Shown here piece after piece: positions 28,590-38,900 of a stretch of DNA of 64,000 nucleotides. The position numbers were made by a program, and so were the translations under genes. This DNA comes from Allorhodopirellula heiligendammensis (GTDB lineage Bacteria > Planctomycetota > Planctomycetia > Pirellulales > Pirellulaceae), in assembly GCF_007860105.1 (NCBI RefSeq), contig NZ_SJPU01000001.1, positions 806,001 to 870,000 of the forward strand, given 5' to 3'. The notes under the pieces were generated by a model. That model was given only the letters and a program-made list of their open reading frames with translations, was not told the DNA's origin and ran no database searches. The stretch's first letter is position 1. Each line of letters starts with the position of its first letter.

Positions 28590-29447
28590 ATGGCTCAAGC
28601 GATCTATATCAACGGCGACTACTTTTCTCGCGAAGACGCCAAGATCAGCGTTTACGATCACGGTTTGCTGTACGGTGACGGCGTTTTTGAAGGCATGCGG
28701 ATCTACAGTGGCAAAGTCTTTGCGCTCGAAGACCATCTGGTTCGCTTGTACGAGTCCGCTCGCGCGATCGCGCTGAATATCCCGATCGACATCAGCGCGA
28801 TGCGTAGCGCCGTCGAGGCAACCGTCGAAAAAAATGGTTTAGATGAAGCGTACGTGCGATTGGTGTGCACTCGCGGTGGTAACCAATTGGGCCTGGATCC
28901 GTACCGCTGTGATGATCCGCAGGTGATTATCATCGTAGACAAGATCTCGTTGTATCCTGAAAAGTACTACACCGAGGGTTTGGACCTGATCACAGCATCG
29001 ACGATTCGGAACCATCCAGCGGCGCTGAGTCCGCGGGTGAAGTCCCTGAATTACCTGAATAACATTATGGCAAAGATTGAGGCGATTCGCGCCGGTTGCG
29101 TCGAAGCGGTGATGTTGAACCACAAGGGCGAAGTCGCGGAGTGCACTGGTGACAATATTTTCATTGTGCGGCGAGGACGCTTACTCACACCACCGAGTCA
29201 TGCCGGCATTCTGGAAGGAATCACTCGCAATACCGTGATGGAACTTGCCCGGGATGCAGGTATTGAAGTGGTTGAGGAAACGCTGACTCGCCACGATCTA
29301 TTCATCGCCGACGAGTGTTTTCTGACGGGAAGTGCTGCTGAAGTGATTCCTGCCGTGCGCCTCGATGGGCGATTGATCGCCGACGGAAAGGTTGGGCCGA
29401 TCACGAAGCAGCTCAACGAGTTATTCCGAGCCCACGTGAATCGTTAG
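28590..29447 (+). CDS. ilvE: Branched-chain amino acid aminotransferase (fold type IV)
   Basis: 285 residues. The class IV PLP aminotransferase pattern is present: YDHGLLYGDGVFEGMRIYSG, YVRLVCTRGGNQLG, and the PLP lysine in SPRVKSLNYLNNIMAKIEA. EVAECTGDNIFIVRRG and ECFLTGSAAEVIPAVRLDGR complete the fold. The enzyme would transaminate Val, Leu and Ile with 2-oxoglutarate in the cytoplasm. D-amino-acid aminotransferases and aminodeoxychorismate lyases share the fold, but the R and G-rich loops fit IlvE best. Followed at 29598 by a hairpin terminator shared with the convergent glutamine synthetase gene. Confidence 0.88.
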   Translation: MAQAIYINGDYFSREDAKISVYDHGLLYGDGVFEGMRIYSGKVFALEDHLVRLYESARAIALNIPIDISAMRSAVEATVEKNGLDEAYVRLVCTRGGNQLGLDPYRCDDPQVIIIVDKISLYPEKYYTEGLDLITASTIRNHPAALSPRVKSLNYLNNIMAKIEAIRAGCVEAVMLNHKGEVAECTGDNIFIVRRGRLLTPPSHAGILEGITRNTVMELARDAGIEVVEETLTRHDLFIADECFLTGSAAEVIPAVRLDGRLIADGKVGPITKQLNELFRAHVNR

Positions 29448-29594
29448 CGACGAGAGTTTGCCGGCAGTCGACGTGGTAACATGAGGGCGTTTTCGCCGCG
29501 CGTTCAGATTTTGCGCGGCCGGGATGCTTGGAAAGTCGGCTGTGAATTACGTGGTCCTTGAGAGCCACTCACACATTTCTTCGGGCGATTGAAT

Positions 29595-29634
29595 AAAAAA
29601 AGCCTGGATTGCGATGGGCAATCCAGGCTTTTCG
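29595..29634. terminator. Bidirectional rho-independent terminator
   Basis: A 12 bp perfect stem (AGCCTGGATTGC at 29601-29612 with GCAATCCAGGCT at 29618-29629) and a 5 nt loop. Six A precede it and four T follow it. On the minus strand this gives the classical hairpin plus T-run, terminating glutamine synthetase. On the plus strand the T-run is short (TTTT) but may end the ilvE transcript. Confidence 0.88.
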
Positions 29635-29662
29635 TCGTTAGACAAGAATGTCAAAAGTTTGA

Positions 29663-30688
29663 TCAGACAGTTTCGGGAATCTTAGCGGTTCGCACTGTCG
29701 CAATGATCGCACTGGCCACCATGTATGGATCCGCGTTGGAGGCTGGACGACGATCTTCGAGCCAACCCTTCCAGCCGTGCTCGACGGTGAAGATCGGAAT
29801 CCGGATCGATGCGCCGCGGTCGGAGATGCCATAGCTGAACTTGTCGATCGACTGAGTTTCGTGCAATCCGGTCAATCGCTGATCATTGTCGGCGCCATAG
29901 ACGTCGATGTGCTCACTGATCCGGGGCTCGAATGCCTGGCAGACAGCGTCGTAAACTTCCTTGCTACCGCAGGTTCGCAGCAGCGTGTTGGAGAAGTTCG
30001 CGTGCATACCGCTGCCGTTCCAGTCACCTTGCATGGGTTTGCAATGGTAATTGATGACCAGACCATATTTTTCTGCGGTGCGATCGAGCAGGTAGCGAGC
30101 AATCCAGATCTCATCTCCAGCTTGGCAGGCACCCTTGGCGAAAATTTGGAATTCCCATTGGCCCATCATGACTTCGGCGTTGATGCCTTCGACATTCAGA
30201 CCGGCTTCCAGGCACAATTCCAAGTGCTCTTCGACGAGGTCGCGACCGACTGCCTTGCCGGCACCGACGCTACAGTAGTAGGGGCCTTGCGGGGCGGGGA
30301 AGCCTTCGGCAGGGAACCCGAGTGGGCGGTTTGTTTCGGGATCGAAGATGGTGTATTCCTGTTCGAAGCCGAACCAGAAATCATCGTCCTTGTCTTTGAT
30401 CGTCGCTCGTCCATTGCTGCGGTGAGGAGTGCCATCCGCATTGAGGACTTCGCACATGACGAGGAAGCCGGTGCCAGATCGATCGGGGTCGGGGCAGCAG
30501 AAAACCGGTTTAAGCAAACAATCGCTGGCGCCGCCGGGAGCTTGCTGCGTCGATGATCCGTCAAACGACCACACGGGAGCATCTTCAAAGTTGCCGCTGA
30601 AATCATCGACGACTTTTGTCTTGCTACGCATGCTTTGGGTCGGCTGATAGCCATCGAGCCAAATGTACTCCAACTTGCACTTGGTCAT
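29663..30688 (-). CDS. glnII: Glutamine synthetase, eukaryotic (GSII) type
   Basis: 341 residues, much shorter than GSI. The beta-grasp N-terminus (KLEYIWLDGYQPTQSMRSKT, VWSFDGSSTQQAPGGASDCL) precedes a catalytic domain with FGFEQEYTIFDPETNRPLGF, AEVMMGQWEFQIF, NYHCKPMQGDWNGSGMHANF and DRGASIRIP. The Glu and His residues would bind two metal ions. The enzyme assimilates ammonium using ATP and glutamate. GSII-type enzymes are typical of eukaryotes and some bacteria such as planctomycetes and actinomycetes. Monocistronic, with a strong terminator. No nitrogen-control site was recognised upstream. Confidence 0.93.
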   Translation of the reverse strand: MTKCKLEYIWLDGYQPTQSMRSKTKVVDDFSGNFEDAPVWSFDGSSTQQAPGGASDCLLKPVFCCPDPDRSGTGFLVMCEVLNADGTPHRSNGRATIKDKDDDFWFGFEQEYTIFDPETNRPLGFPAEGFPAPQGPYYCSVGAGKAVGRDLVEEHLELCLEAGLNVEGINAEVMMGQWEFQIFAKGACQAGDEIWIARYLLDRTAEKYGLVINYHCKPMQGDWNGSGMHANFSNTLLRTCGSKEVYDAVCQAFEPRISEHIDVYGADNDQRLTGLHETQSIDKFSYGISDRGASIRIPIFTVEHGWKGWLEDRRPASNADPYMVASAIIATVRTAKIPETV

Positions 30689-31133
30689 AAAACGGGAGTC
30701 TCCTCAGACTGGTTTGGCCAGCGAAACGGATGTTCGCAAAGGCCTGGAATCGAAACATTGGGACAAAAAACGATCTACCCAACCGCACCTGTCCACACGA
30801 CTGAGCAGGGTCACCCGCCGCCGTCTGCTAACCTCATTAAAATAGCGGAATTTGTATAACTTTCCAGTGGTATCTGCGAAAGCCATCCCGCAGTGCGCAG
30901 ACCGGCGTGTTCGACGTGACTTCGAGACCTAACTTGGCCACCCATGTGGCGGTGTTCCTCCCTCCGCTCCCTCGTCAGTTGGGGAAAAATCCCGCCCCAG
31001 CGTGCAGCGGCAACGCCCGGCTCGCGAGCATCCAGTCGGCAAGAAAAATGACACAGAAAATTGCTGCTGCCGCCGGACGCGTGCGTCGGTTGAGCCTGAA
31101 ATTACCGACGAATGTTGGCAGACGCCCGGGGCG
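30689..31133. other. Intergenic region upstream of glutamine synthetase
   Basis: 445 bp between the 3' end of the acetyltransferase-like gene and the glnII start, both minus strand. It should hold the glnII promoter. I looked for a glnA-type RNA motif, SRP RNA, RNase P or tmRNA signatures and found none. Positions 30690-30850 are AT-richer than the rest. Confidence 0.5.
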
Positions 31134-32186
31134 CTAGCTCAAGACCTTGGTCCACTGCTTGCCTTGTTCGACACACTCGAATTTCAGTTGACCCAACTGT
31201 TCGATTAGTTTGCGGTCGTCGCGATCGATCGCCGTTTCGACGGTCAGTATTTGGCGGTTGGACAGCGATTGGACGAGCGAGGAGATCAGGAATTGGCATT
31301 CAACCGAAAGTTCGCGAGATTCCGGATCGACGAATCGCTTGGAGGGGATCGAGACGGGCCGACCATTGTAAAGACGTCCCCCCATCGGGCTGAGTGAGAG
31401 GATCGCGCGCGAACTCTCCATCACCTGGACCTCGGGGTCACCAAGCCAAAACTCACAGGTTGCCAGCATGGCCTGCTGTTGATGGTCGACCAGAGTATGT
31501 CGCTCAATATCAAAGTGACTCATGGCCGCCGTGACGCGGTGGTCCGAGGGCAATAAAGGGACATGATCCAGTCGCGTACTACGTCGCAATTGGAGGAATG
31601 AGCGGTTGACAGGTGGTCGGTAGGTCGAGGTTTGAACGGCCATCCTGTCGATGCTGCGAGCAACATGGTATCCGTTGCGAGAGAGCAGAGATCCTGTGCG
31701 AGCATCCGATACGGGGATGCCGATGCCATGACCGACAGGAGCGAGACCGGCATAGCCATTTCGGTCGTCACGCACCGGACCGATATTGATTTGGCGTACC
31801 CCCGTGCTGCGAAGTTCCGTTTCGACGCGCTGGAGTAGTTGGTCGCAGATCGCAATTCCCGGTTCATCGGCGAAGCAGAGCGCTGCGATGGTCGCTGTGG
31901 TCCCCTGATCCTGGGTAGGTTGGGCTGGGGGTGAATCACCCTCCGATGCGCTCGTACCGCTCCGATCGGCGGGGGCGTCTGCGAAAGAGTGGGCCCAGGC
32001 AATCACCCGTTCGTCCGCCAGGGCGACCATCATATTCGATGGCCGAAAAAACGCACGGGCGAGCACTGCCCGTTCCAATATCGAAACGCTGACCGGCGGC
32101 GATTGACGCGCAGCCGCCCAATGTCGCATCCAGACTTCAAAGATTCCCGGTAGATCCGAGTTTTGAAAAGGACGAATTTTAGCCAT
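31134..32186 (-). CDS. GNAT-like N-acetyltransferase domain protein
   Basis: 350 residues. The first part reads as a GNAT domain: IRPFQNSDLPGIFEVWMRHW, ATIAALCFADEPGIAICDQL, LRSTGVRQINIGPVRDDRNG, and GYAGLAPVGHGIGIPVSDAR with the RNGYHV motif (SLLSRNGYHVARSIDRMAV) that follows beta 5. A second, weaker acetyltransferase-like half follows (about 195-350). A Ser/Pro/Gln-rich insert (about 75-95) interrupts the first domain. The acceptor is unknown and the function is assigned by fold only. The gene is divergent from lysC, 278 bp from its start. Confidence 0.7.
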   Translation of the reverse strand: MAKIRPFQNSDLPGIFEVWMRHWAAARQSPPVSVSILERAVLARAFFRPSNMMVALADERVIAWAHSFADAPADRSGTSASEGDSPPAQPTQDQGTTATIAALCFADEPGIAICDQLLQRVETELRSTGVRQINIGPVRDDRNGYAGLAPVGHGIGIPVSDARTGSLLSRNGYHVARSIDRMAVQTSTYRPPVNRSFLQLRRSTRLDHVPLLPSDHRVTAAMSHFDIERHTLVDHQQQAMLATCEFWLGDPEVQVMESSRAILSLSPMGGRLYNGRPVSIPSKRFVDPESRELSVECQFLISSLVQSLSNRQILTVETAIDRDDRKLIEQLGQLKFECVEQGKQWTKVLS

Positions 32187-32464
32187 CGGGAATTCTCCAA
32201 GCCGGTTAGTTAGGCTTCCGTGATCACATCACTCCTTCACCGGAGGTGCTTGCTCGAGCGCAAAACACTAGCAAGAAAACGCCAGCCTCAAAACACTCGT
32301 CCGAAAATAGCATCGTCCATAACGACAATGTGGCTCAGAAAACTAACCTAGCACAGAGTGGCGCACAATCGGCTTTTAGGAACATCGACTCCCTGGTAAG
32401 CTCCTCATTGGGTATTTTCCGCCACGGCACCCCATTCACCGCGAAACGTAGAATTCGTTTGACC

Positions 32465-34252
32465 ATGTCCTTAATCGTCCAAAAATTTGGTGGCACCTCA
32501 GTTGCCGATCCTGAAAAGATTCGCGCTGCGGCCCGCCGGGCTATCCGCGCTCAGAATCAAGGGCACCGCGTCGTGATGGTGGTCAGCGCGATGGGCAAAC
32601 AGACCGACGAGCTGCTGCGGCTCGCGACCGCAGTCAGTGAAAAGCCACCGGCTCGTGAGATGGACATGCTGTTGAGTACCGGCGAACAAACCAGCGTGGC
32701 GCTCGTGGCGATGGCCATTGATGACCTCGGCGCGAAAGCGGTCAGCCTGACCGGCGGTCAATTCGGTATGAAAACCGACAATAGCTACAGTAAGGCCCGT
32801 ATCCGATCGATTGATACCTCCCGCATCAAGTCGTTATTAGACGATGGCAACATTGTTGTCGCAGCGGGATTTCAAGGCATCGACGATGATTTTAACATCA
32901 CCACACTCGGCCGTGGTGGCAGCGATACAACCGCTGTCGCGCTTGCGGCTGTGTTGGGGGCCGATGCCTGCGAGATTCACACTGATGTTGATGGAGTGTA
33001 CACCACCGATCCACGCCTACTGCCGGAGGCACGCCGCGTCGATGTGATCAGCTATGATGAAATGCTTGAACTGGCGTCGCTCGGCGCTGGGGTGATGCAT
33101 TCGCGTTCGATCGAGTTTGCCAAGAAGTTCGGCGTCCCCATTCACGTCCGCAGCAGTTTTTCAGATCGTGAGGGCACGATGATCGTGTCGCAAGCCGAAT
33201 CCGAGAGCTCACCGGTCAGCGGTGCGGCGCTCACGAAGGACGAAGCTCGTGTCACGGTGCTCGGCGTACCCGACGTGCCCGGCATGAGCCAAGCCATCTT
33301 TTCCGCCATCGCCGCTCAAAAGGTGGCGGTGGACATGGTCGTGCAGAACGTCGGTGCCCAAGGGAAAGCCGATGTCTCGTTTACCGTGGCTGGTCATGAA
33401 CTCAAGCTGACGCTCAGTGCGGTCGAAGCCATCATTCACAAAATTGGAGCCTCTGGCATTACCCATGACGCGGAGGTTGCGAAGGTCAGTGTCGTGGGGC
33501 TGGCGATGGCGCGGCAGAAATCAGTCGCTGCTCGCATGTTTCGAGCGCTTGCTGATGCTGGCGTCAATATTCACATGATCACCACCAGTGAGATCAAAAT
33601 CTCCGCCCTGGTCCCGCGTGATCAAGCCGCTGATGCCCTCCGTGCGGTCCACGAAGCATTTCAACTTGATCAACGCCCGGTGGATGCAAAAACGTGGGCA
33701 GAAATCCAGGCTGAATCCAACCCGCATGCTGACGTGGACGACGTCGTTACGCGTTTGCAGAACGACGCGCTCGAAGCACTCACGCTTACTGATATTGCGA
33801 TTCTCGCTGGCCAAGCCCGCGTGACGCTCGACGGAGTTCCCGATCATGCAGGCGTCGCGGCGGATATCTTTGATGAGATCGGCCGCGCCGGTATTTTCGT
33901 GGACATGATTGTGCAGGGTTACGATGGCCAAGACGGCAGTACCAGCGTTAGCTTTACCATCGATCAAGCCGATCTCGAACCCGCATTGAAAGTCGCCAAA
34001 GCCCTGTGCCAGCAGCACGCCATGCGGGACGTTCGCGGCTCCGGCGGCATCACCAAACTCAGCGTCAGCGGCATCGGGCTGCGCAGCCACACCCAGGTCG
34101 GTACGGTGCTCTTTGAACAACTCGCCGCCGCGCAGATCAATGTTGAGATGATCGCGACGAGCGAACTACAAGTCAACGTCGTGATCGACTCCTCACGCGG
34201 TGACGAAGCTGAAAACTGCCTCCGGGACGCGTTCGCCGAAGCCCTCGGGTAA
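32465..34252 (+). CDS. lysC: Aspartate kinase with four ACT domains
   Basis: 595 residues from the ATG at 32465; an upstream frame to 32246 has no kinase features. The catalytic domain begins MSLIVQKFGGTSVADPEK and includes DTTAVALAAVLGADACEIHT, DVDGVYTTDPRLLPEARRV and YDEMLELASLGAGVMHSRSI. Two ACT-pair modules follow. The first is at about 255-415 (ARVTVLGVPDVPGMSQAIFS, ARMFRALADAGVNIHMITTS); the second is at about 435-595 (ARVTLDGVPDHAGVAADIFD, EQLAAAQINVEMIATSELQV). The enzyme phosphorylates aspartate, the first step to Lys, Thr and Met, and the ACT domains would bind feedback inhibitors. Four ACT domains occur in some cyanobacterial and planctomycete enzymes. No riboswitch was recognised upstream. 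Confidence 0.95.
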   Translation: MSLIVQKFGGTSVADPEKIRAAARRAIRAQNQGHRVVMVVSAMGKQTDELLRLATAVSEKPPAREMDMLLSTGEQTSVALVAMAIDDLGAKAVSLTGGQFGMKTDNSYSKARIRSIDTSRIKSLLDDGNIVVAAGFQGIDDDFNITTLGRGGSDTTAVALAAVLGADACEIHTDVDGVYTTDPRLLPEARRVDVISYDEMLELASLGAGVMHSRSIEFAKKFGVPIHVRSSFSDREGTMIVSQAESESSPVSGAALTKDEARVTVLGVPDVPGMSQAIFSAIAAQKVAVDMVVQNVGAQGKADVSFTVAGHELKLTLSAVEAIIHKIGASGITHDAEVAKVSVVGLAMARQKSVAARMFRALADAGVNIHMITTSEIKISALVPRDQAADALRAVHEAFQLDQRPVDAKTWAEIQAESNPHADVDDVVTRLQNDALEALTLTDIAILAGQARVTLDGVPDHAGVAADIFDEIGRAGIFVDMIVQGYDGQDGSTSVSFTIDQADLEPALKVAKALCQQHAMRDVRGSGGITKLSVSGIGLRSHTQVGTVLFEQLAAAQINVEMIATSELQVNVVIDSSRGDEAENCLRDAFAEALG

Positions 34253-34317
34253 TCGGCCGGGGCCAATGGGAACTGCTGCGGCGGCGCTCGCCACCGCATG
34301 GCGTTCTGCGGTCGGCC

Positions 34318-34350
34318 CGATTCGCCATCGCCCCGATTCGCCATCGCCCC
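34318..34350. repeat. Short tandem repeat of 16 bp, two copies
   Basis: CGATTCGCCATCGCCC occurs twice back to back in the 140 bp gap between the convergent lysC and lactonase-fold genes. No function is suggested beyond length instability. No clear hairpin terminator is seen in the gap. Confidence 0.7.
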
Positions 34351-34392
34351 AGAGACGATCGCGATGTCCCGGCCTCACGACGTGACAGTGAC

Positions 34393-35562
34393 TTACTGAC
34401 CGAAGAGCACGCAAATGGGTGTCGGCACTGGTTGCGTCTCACGCATGAACGTCAGCTCGCCGGATTCGGCATCAATCGAGAACAGGGTTGCGGTGTTGCT
34501 GTCCCGTCCTGCCGCGATTAACCATTTCCCCGTTGGATCAATGTTGAAGTTGCGCGGCCAACCACCGCGAATTGCTTCGACTTCCACGGCCTCGAGTGTT
34601 CCCGTGTCGTCGACTCGAAAAACGCTGATGCTATCGTGGCCGCGATTGGCGGAGTAGACAAACCGGCCGCTGGGGTGAACACGGATTTCGGACGCGCTGT
34701 TGAATGTCTCTTTCGCTTTCACTTCTTCGGAAAGTGTTGCGATCGTTTGCACCGGAGTCATCTCGCCATCCTGTGCGTTGTAGTCGAAGACAGTAATGGT
34801 CAGCGATAACTCATTGAGCACGTAGATTTTTGATCCGTCGACACTGAACTTCATGTGCCTCGGACCGCTGCCGGGCGGGCAGATACCGTAGCCGTGGTGG
34901 GTCAGTGACGGTTTATCGGCATCTAGCTTCCAGATCACGACCCGATCCATACCGAGGTCCGGAACGAAGGCAAATCGATCATCAGGCGATGTACCGGTCC
35001 AGTGCGCGTGCGAGGCGGTTTGCCGCCCCTCCACCGCGCCGCTGCCGACGTTGGGCATCAAATCAGCATGTTTCTTGACCTCAACCAAACGAGCAATTCG
35101 CCCGTCTTGGTCAAGCTGATAGAGTGACGTCGACCCTCCTCCGTACTGTGCCGATAGCAGCACCTTACCTGCACGATCGGTGGAAACTTGGGCAGCACCG
35201 CCGTCACCAGTGCCCACTGCACCGATGAACTCGAGTTCGCTGCGACCAGCACTGCCATTGACACGAAATGCGGAAACAGCATCCCGGGGACCATCAGCCG
35301 CTGCCGGACGACCTGTGGCGTAGAGTGTTTTACCGTCTGGGTGAAGTGCGAGGAATCCCGGTTGGTCGCATTGCGTGGCGAGCGTGGGACGTGTCAACTT
35401 GCCGGTGTTCGTGTCGAGCGAACTGTGATAGATCCCACGACTCTCTCCCCCTTTGGGCGTGGTCGTTCCAAACCACACATCGACGTTTTGGGCAGTAGCC
35501 AAGGAGGCTGCCATTGGAAAACAAACCGCCGGAAAGAATGCTAAACATCGCATGCGAATCAT
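34393..35562 (-). CDS. Lactonase-family beta-propeller protein, secreted
   Basis: 389 residues from the ATG at 35562, which has AAGG nine bases upstream; a GTG at 35580 would add six residues. Signal peptide MIRMRCLAFFPAVCFPMAAS. The rest is the seven-bladed YbhE/6-phosphogluconolactonase-like propeller: QPGFLALHPDGKTLYATGRP, GICPPGSGPRHMKFSVDGSK, IYVLNELSLTITVFDY, SEIRVHPSGRFVYSANRGHD and IDPTGKWLIAAGRDSNTATL. A secreted location argues against the cytoplasmic pentose-phosphate enzyme, so it may hydrolyse another sugar lactone. Monocistronic, convergent with lysC. Confidence 0.88.
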   Translation of the reverse strand: MIRMRCLAFFPAVCFPMAASLATAQNVDVWFGTTTPKGGESRGIYHSSLDTNTGKLTRPTLATQCDQPGFLALHPDGKTLYATGRPAAADGPRDAVSAFRVNGSAGRSELEFIGAVGTGDGGAAQVSTDRAGKVLLSAQYGGGSTSLYQLDQDGRIARLVEVKKHADLMPNVGSGAVEGRQTASHAHWTGTSPDDRFAFVPDLGMDRVVIWKLDADKPSLTHHGYGICPPGSGPRHMKFSVDGSKIYVLNELSLTITVFDYNAQDGEMTPVQTIATLSEEVKAKETFNSASEIRVHPSGRFVYSANRGHDSISVFRVDDTGTLEAVEVEAIRGGWPRNFNIDPTGKWLIAAGRDSNTATLFSIDAESGELTFMRETQPVPTPICVLFGQ

Positions 35563-35922
35563 GTACAAAAGCCTTGTCACAAAGAAATGGGAAGGGAAAG
35601 ATCGTGGCCGATATTGTAGACAAGTGGATTGTCGGCGGACATTGCTAAATGCTGGTTTGAGTTAGTTCGGCAGCGAATCTTCGGACGGCCCGCCTTGCTA
35701 GAGGTCGGCGAAGGGGACACGTCCTTCCAGCGGATCGCCAGGAGAAGGCCGCGGAGGACTGAAGTCGAGCTCAGCCGGTTTGGGCGGAAGCTTTCCCACC
35801 GACCGCTTGCGTTCAGCTATGCTGTTATCACGACCGCCTGACGGCACCTTGAGATAGGCCCGGTCGCCCCGCCTTTCATCCCTCCCCTTTTCCCTCCCTC
35901 AGCGCTTTGGAGCATCGATTTG
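35563..35922. other. Divergent intergenic region
   Basis: 360 bp between the lactonase (minus) and the large ceramidase-like fusion (plus). GGAG at 35907-35910, ten bases before ATG 35923, is a reasonable ribosome binding site for the downstream gene. I could not identify promoters with confidence. Confidence 0.5.
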
Positions 35923-38900
35923 ATGATCAAGCATGATGTGAAGCATCCGAGTAAAGCTCGAGACATGATTCAAACACTGGCTGGCTCAATTGTTTGCAGC
36001 GTTGTTTTCCTGTGCGTTGGTCTTTCCTTTGGCGAGGCAGCTGCGGCCGATACGAGCGACGCTCCACCGCAGTTGTCGATCGCGACATTTGATATCGACG
36101 CCACACCACCAGTTGGTTTTATGATGGCATATGACCGAGTTCGCCGCGTGGATGAATTGGGGCTGCGGTGCCGCGGCATCGTCTTGGTGGGGGCTGGGCA
36201 ACCTATCGTGCTATGTGCGGTTGATTGGATTGGGATTAGCAACCAGAGTCAGGATGCATTTCGCGAGCGTATCGCGGCAGCAGCTGGCACGATACCTCAG
36301 CGAGTCGCCGTCCATACGCTCCACCAACATGATGCACCGCGGAGTGATTTTGGTGCCGAGTCGCTACTTCAGCAGATCGGGGCATCGGACCTCGGAGCAC
36401 ATGATGGTACCTTCGCGCGCAAGGTCATCGATCGGCTCGCCGTGGCGGTGAAAGACTCCCTCGGCTCAGCTCAGCCGATAACGCATGCTGGGTTTGGAAC
36501 GGCAGAGGTGAAACAGGTAGCGTCGAATCGGCGATTGCAAGATGAAAGCGGCCGAGTTGTCACGACGCGTTATACGGCGACGAAGGATCCTGCCATCCGG
36601 GCGCTCCCGGTGGGGACCATCGACCCCGAACTCAGCTCGCTTTCATTCTGGAACGAGTCAAAACCTGTCGCTGTGCTCACCTACTATGCTTGCCATCCGC
36701 AGAGCTACTACCGCACGGGTGTACCCAGCCCAGACTTCCCGGGCATTGCACGGTTCATCCGAGGGCAGGCCATGCCAGAGACACTCCATGTGCATTTCAA
36801 CGGTGCTGGAGGAAACGTGGGCGCAGGTAAATACAATGATGGATCGCCTGCCAATCGCATGGTGCTGGCCGGTCGTGTTGCTGATGGGATGCGGCAGGCA
36901 CTCGAGAATACGGAAAAGTTCGCAATTTCCGCGGATGATATTCGCTGGACGACCGCACCGGTCCATCTGCCGGTTGCCACTCACTTTGATCGTGAACAAC
37001 TGTTGCAAACGCTCAACCAGTGGGATGGCGTTAGTTACTGGGGCACCCCTGACAAACTGGCCTGGGTGTTACGCTGCGAGAGCAAGACGGCGATCGACCT
37101 GGGATGCCTCAGTGTTGGCGACACACGTGTGCTGTACATGCCAGGCGAACTGTTCGTCGAATATCAGATTGCTGCGAAAGCCATGCGGCCGGACCTGCAC
37201 GTGGCAATGGCTGCGTACGGAGATTATGGTCCAGGTTACATCGGTACGGAGGAGGCGTATGGCCAGGGCGGCTACGAGACTGGTCCCACCGCGTCGAACG
37301 TCGCCCCCGAAGTGGAAGGCGTATTGATGGATGGGATGCGTGTCTTGTTAGAAGCAAAAGCAGAACCCGCGAAAACTGTCAGCAACGAAGGGCAGGGGGC
37401 GTCATCCAATCTGTCGCAAACACCGGACTATTCCGATGAGCTGCCACGCATTGCTCCCACACCGGCAACCGAAGCCTTGGAGACCTTCGACGTTGCCGAG
37501 GGTTTTCAAGTTCAATTGATCGCGTCCGAACCCCTCGTCACCAGCCCTGTGGCGATGGAGTGGGACGCGAGTGGGGCTCTCTTTGTTTGTGAAATGCGTG
37601 GTTACAGCGAGGACCGTGAGGCTGGTCTTTCCCGAATCGCGCGTCTCACAGATTTGGACGGTGACGGAGTTTACGATCAACGAACCACGTTCGCTGATGG
37701 CCTGTTATGGCCGACGGCTGTATTTCCATACGACGGCGGAGTGTTCGTTGGCGATGCGCCGGATGTGTGGTACTTCAAGGATACCGATGACGACGGCGTC
37801 GCTGATGTTAAACAGCTCGTGTTGACTGGATTTGGAACGTCGAACGTGCAAGGCCTACTTAATTCCTTTCGCTGGGGGTTAGACAATCGCATTCATATTG
37901 CCTGCAGTAGCGTCGGCGGCGAGATTCGCAACCCGCACGCTGCCAGCGACAGTGCGGCGATCAACATTCGTGGTCGCGATTTATCGCTGAATCCAAAGAC
38001 GTATCAGTTTGAACCGACCAGCGGCGCCGCTCAGCATGGAACCTGTTTTGATGATTGGGGTAACAAGTTCGTTTCCTCCAATAGTGACCATATCCAACAG
38101 GTGATGTATCGCGACCAGGATGTGGCTGCCAACCCGTACTACTCGCCGCCACCAGCGCGAATCTCAATCGCCGCTGATGGGCCGCAAGCCGAGGTGTTTC
38201 GCGCCAGTCCTGTCGAACCTTGGCGGCAGGTGCGCACACGGTTGCGAGTCTCCGGATTGGCCAAGGGGCCCATTGAAGGCGGCGGGCGGGCGGCGGGCTA
38301 CTTCACCGGTGCCAGCGGAGTGACGATTTATCGCGGCGACGCGTGGCCGACACAGTGGAAAGGAACAGCGATCGTAGGTGATGTGGGCAGTAACCTGATT
38401 CATCGCAAACGACTCGACAAGAATGGTTTGGAATTCGTCGCTCGTCGTATGGACGACCATGACGAGTTTGTCCGGTCGACAGATAATTGGTTTCGTCCGG
38501 CTCAGTTTGCGAATGCTCCCGATGGTTCGCTGCATGTCATCGACATGTACCGTGAGGTCATCGAGCACCCCGCATCACTTCCGACGGAGATTAAGAAACA
38601 TCTCGATCTCACATCGGGCCGTGATCGCGGCCGGTTGTACCGAATTGTGCCTGATGAATTCCGACCTCGGAAAGTCGACGATCTAACTCAGGCTGAGACC
38701 CGAGAACTGTGTTCGTTGCTCGCCCACGACAACGCATGGCATCGCGAGACCGCCTCACGCTTGCTCTACGAACGCCAGGATCCGGCGGCGATTCCAGTGC
38801 TCGTGGCAATTGTGCGGGATGCGACTTCGGCGTTGGGACGCATGCACGCGGTGTATGCGCTCGATGGGATGAAACAATTAACGGCTGATGTATTGCTCGC

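Noticed and set aside
29777-30556. 259-residue plus-strand ORF antisense to glutamine synthetase
   Set aside because: The opposite frame is an unmistakable glutamine synthetase; this ORF has no recognisable domain.
32187-32464. Lysine riboswitch upstream of lysC
   Set aside because: The leader shows only a small CACCGGAGGTG hairpin and none of the conserved helical junction words I know for the lysine riboswitch.
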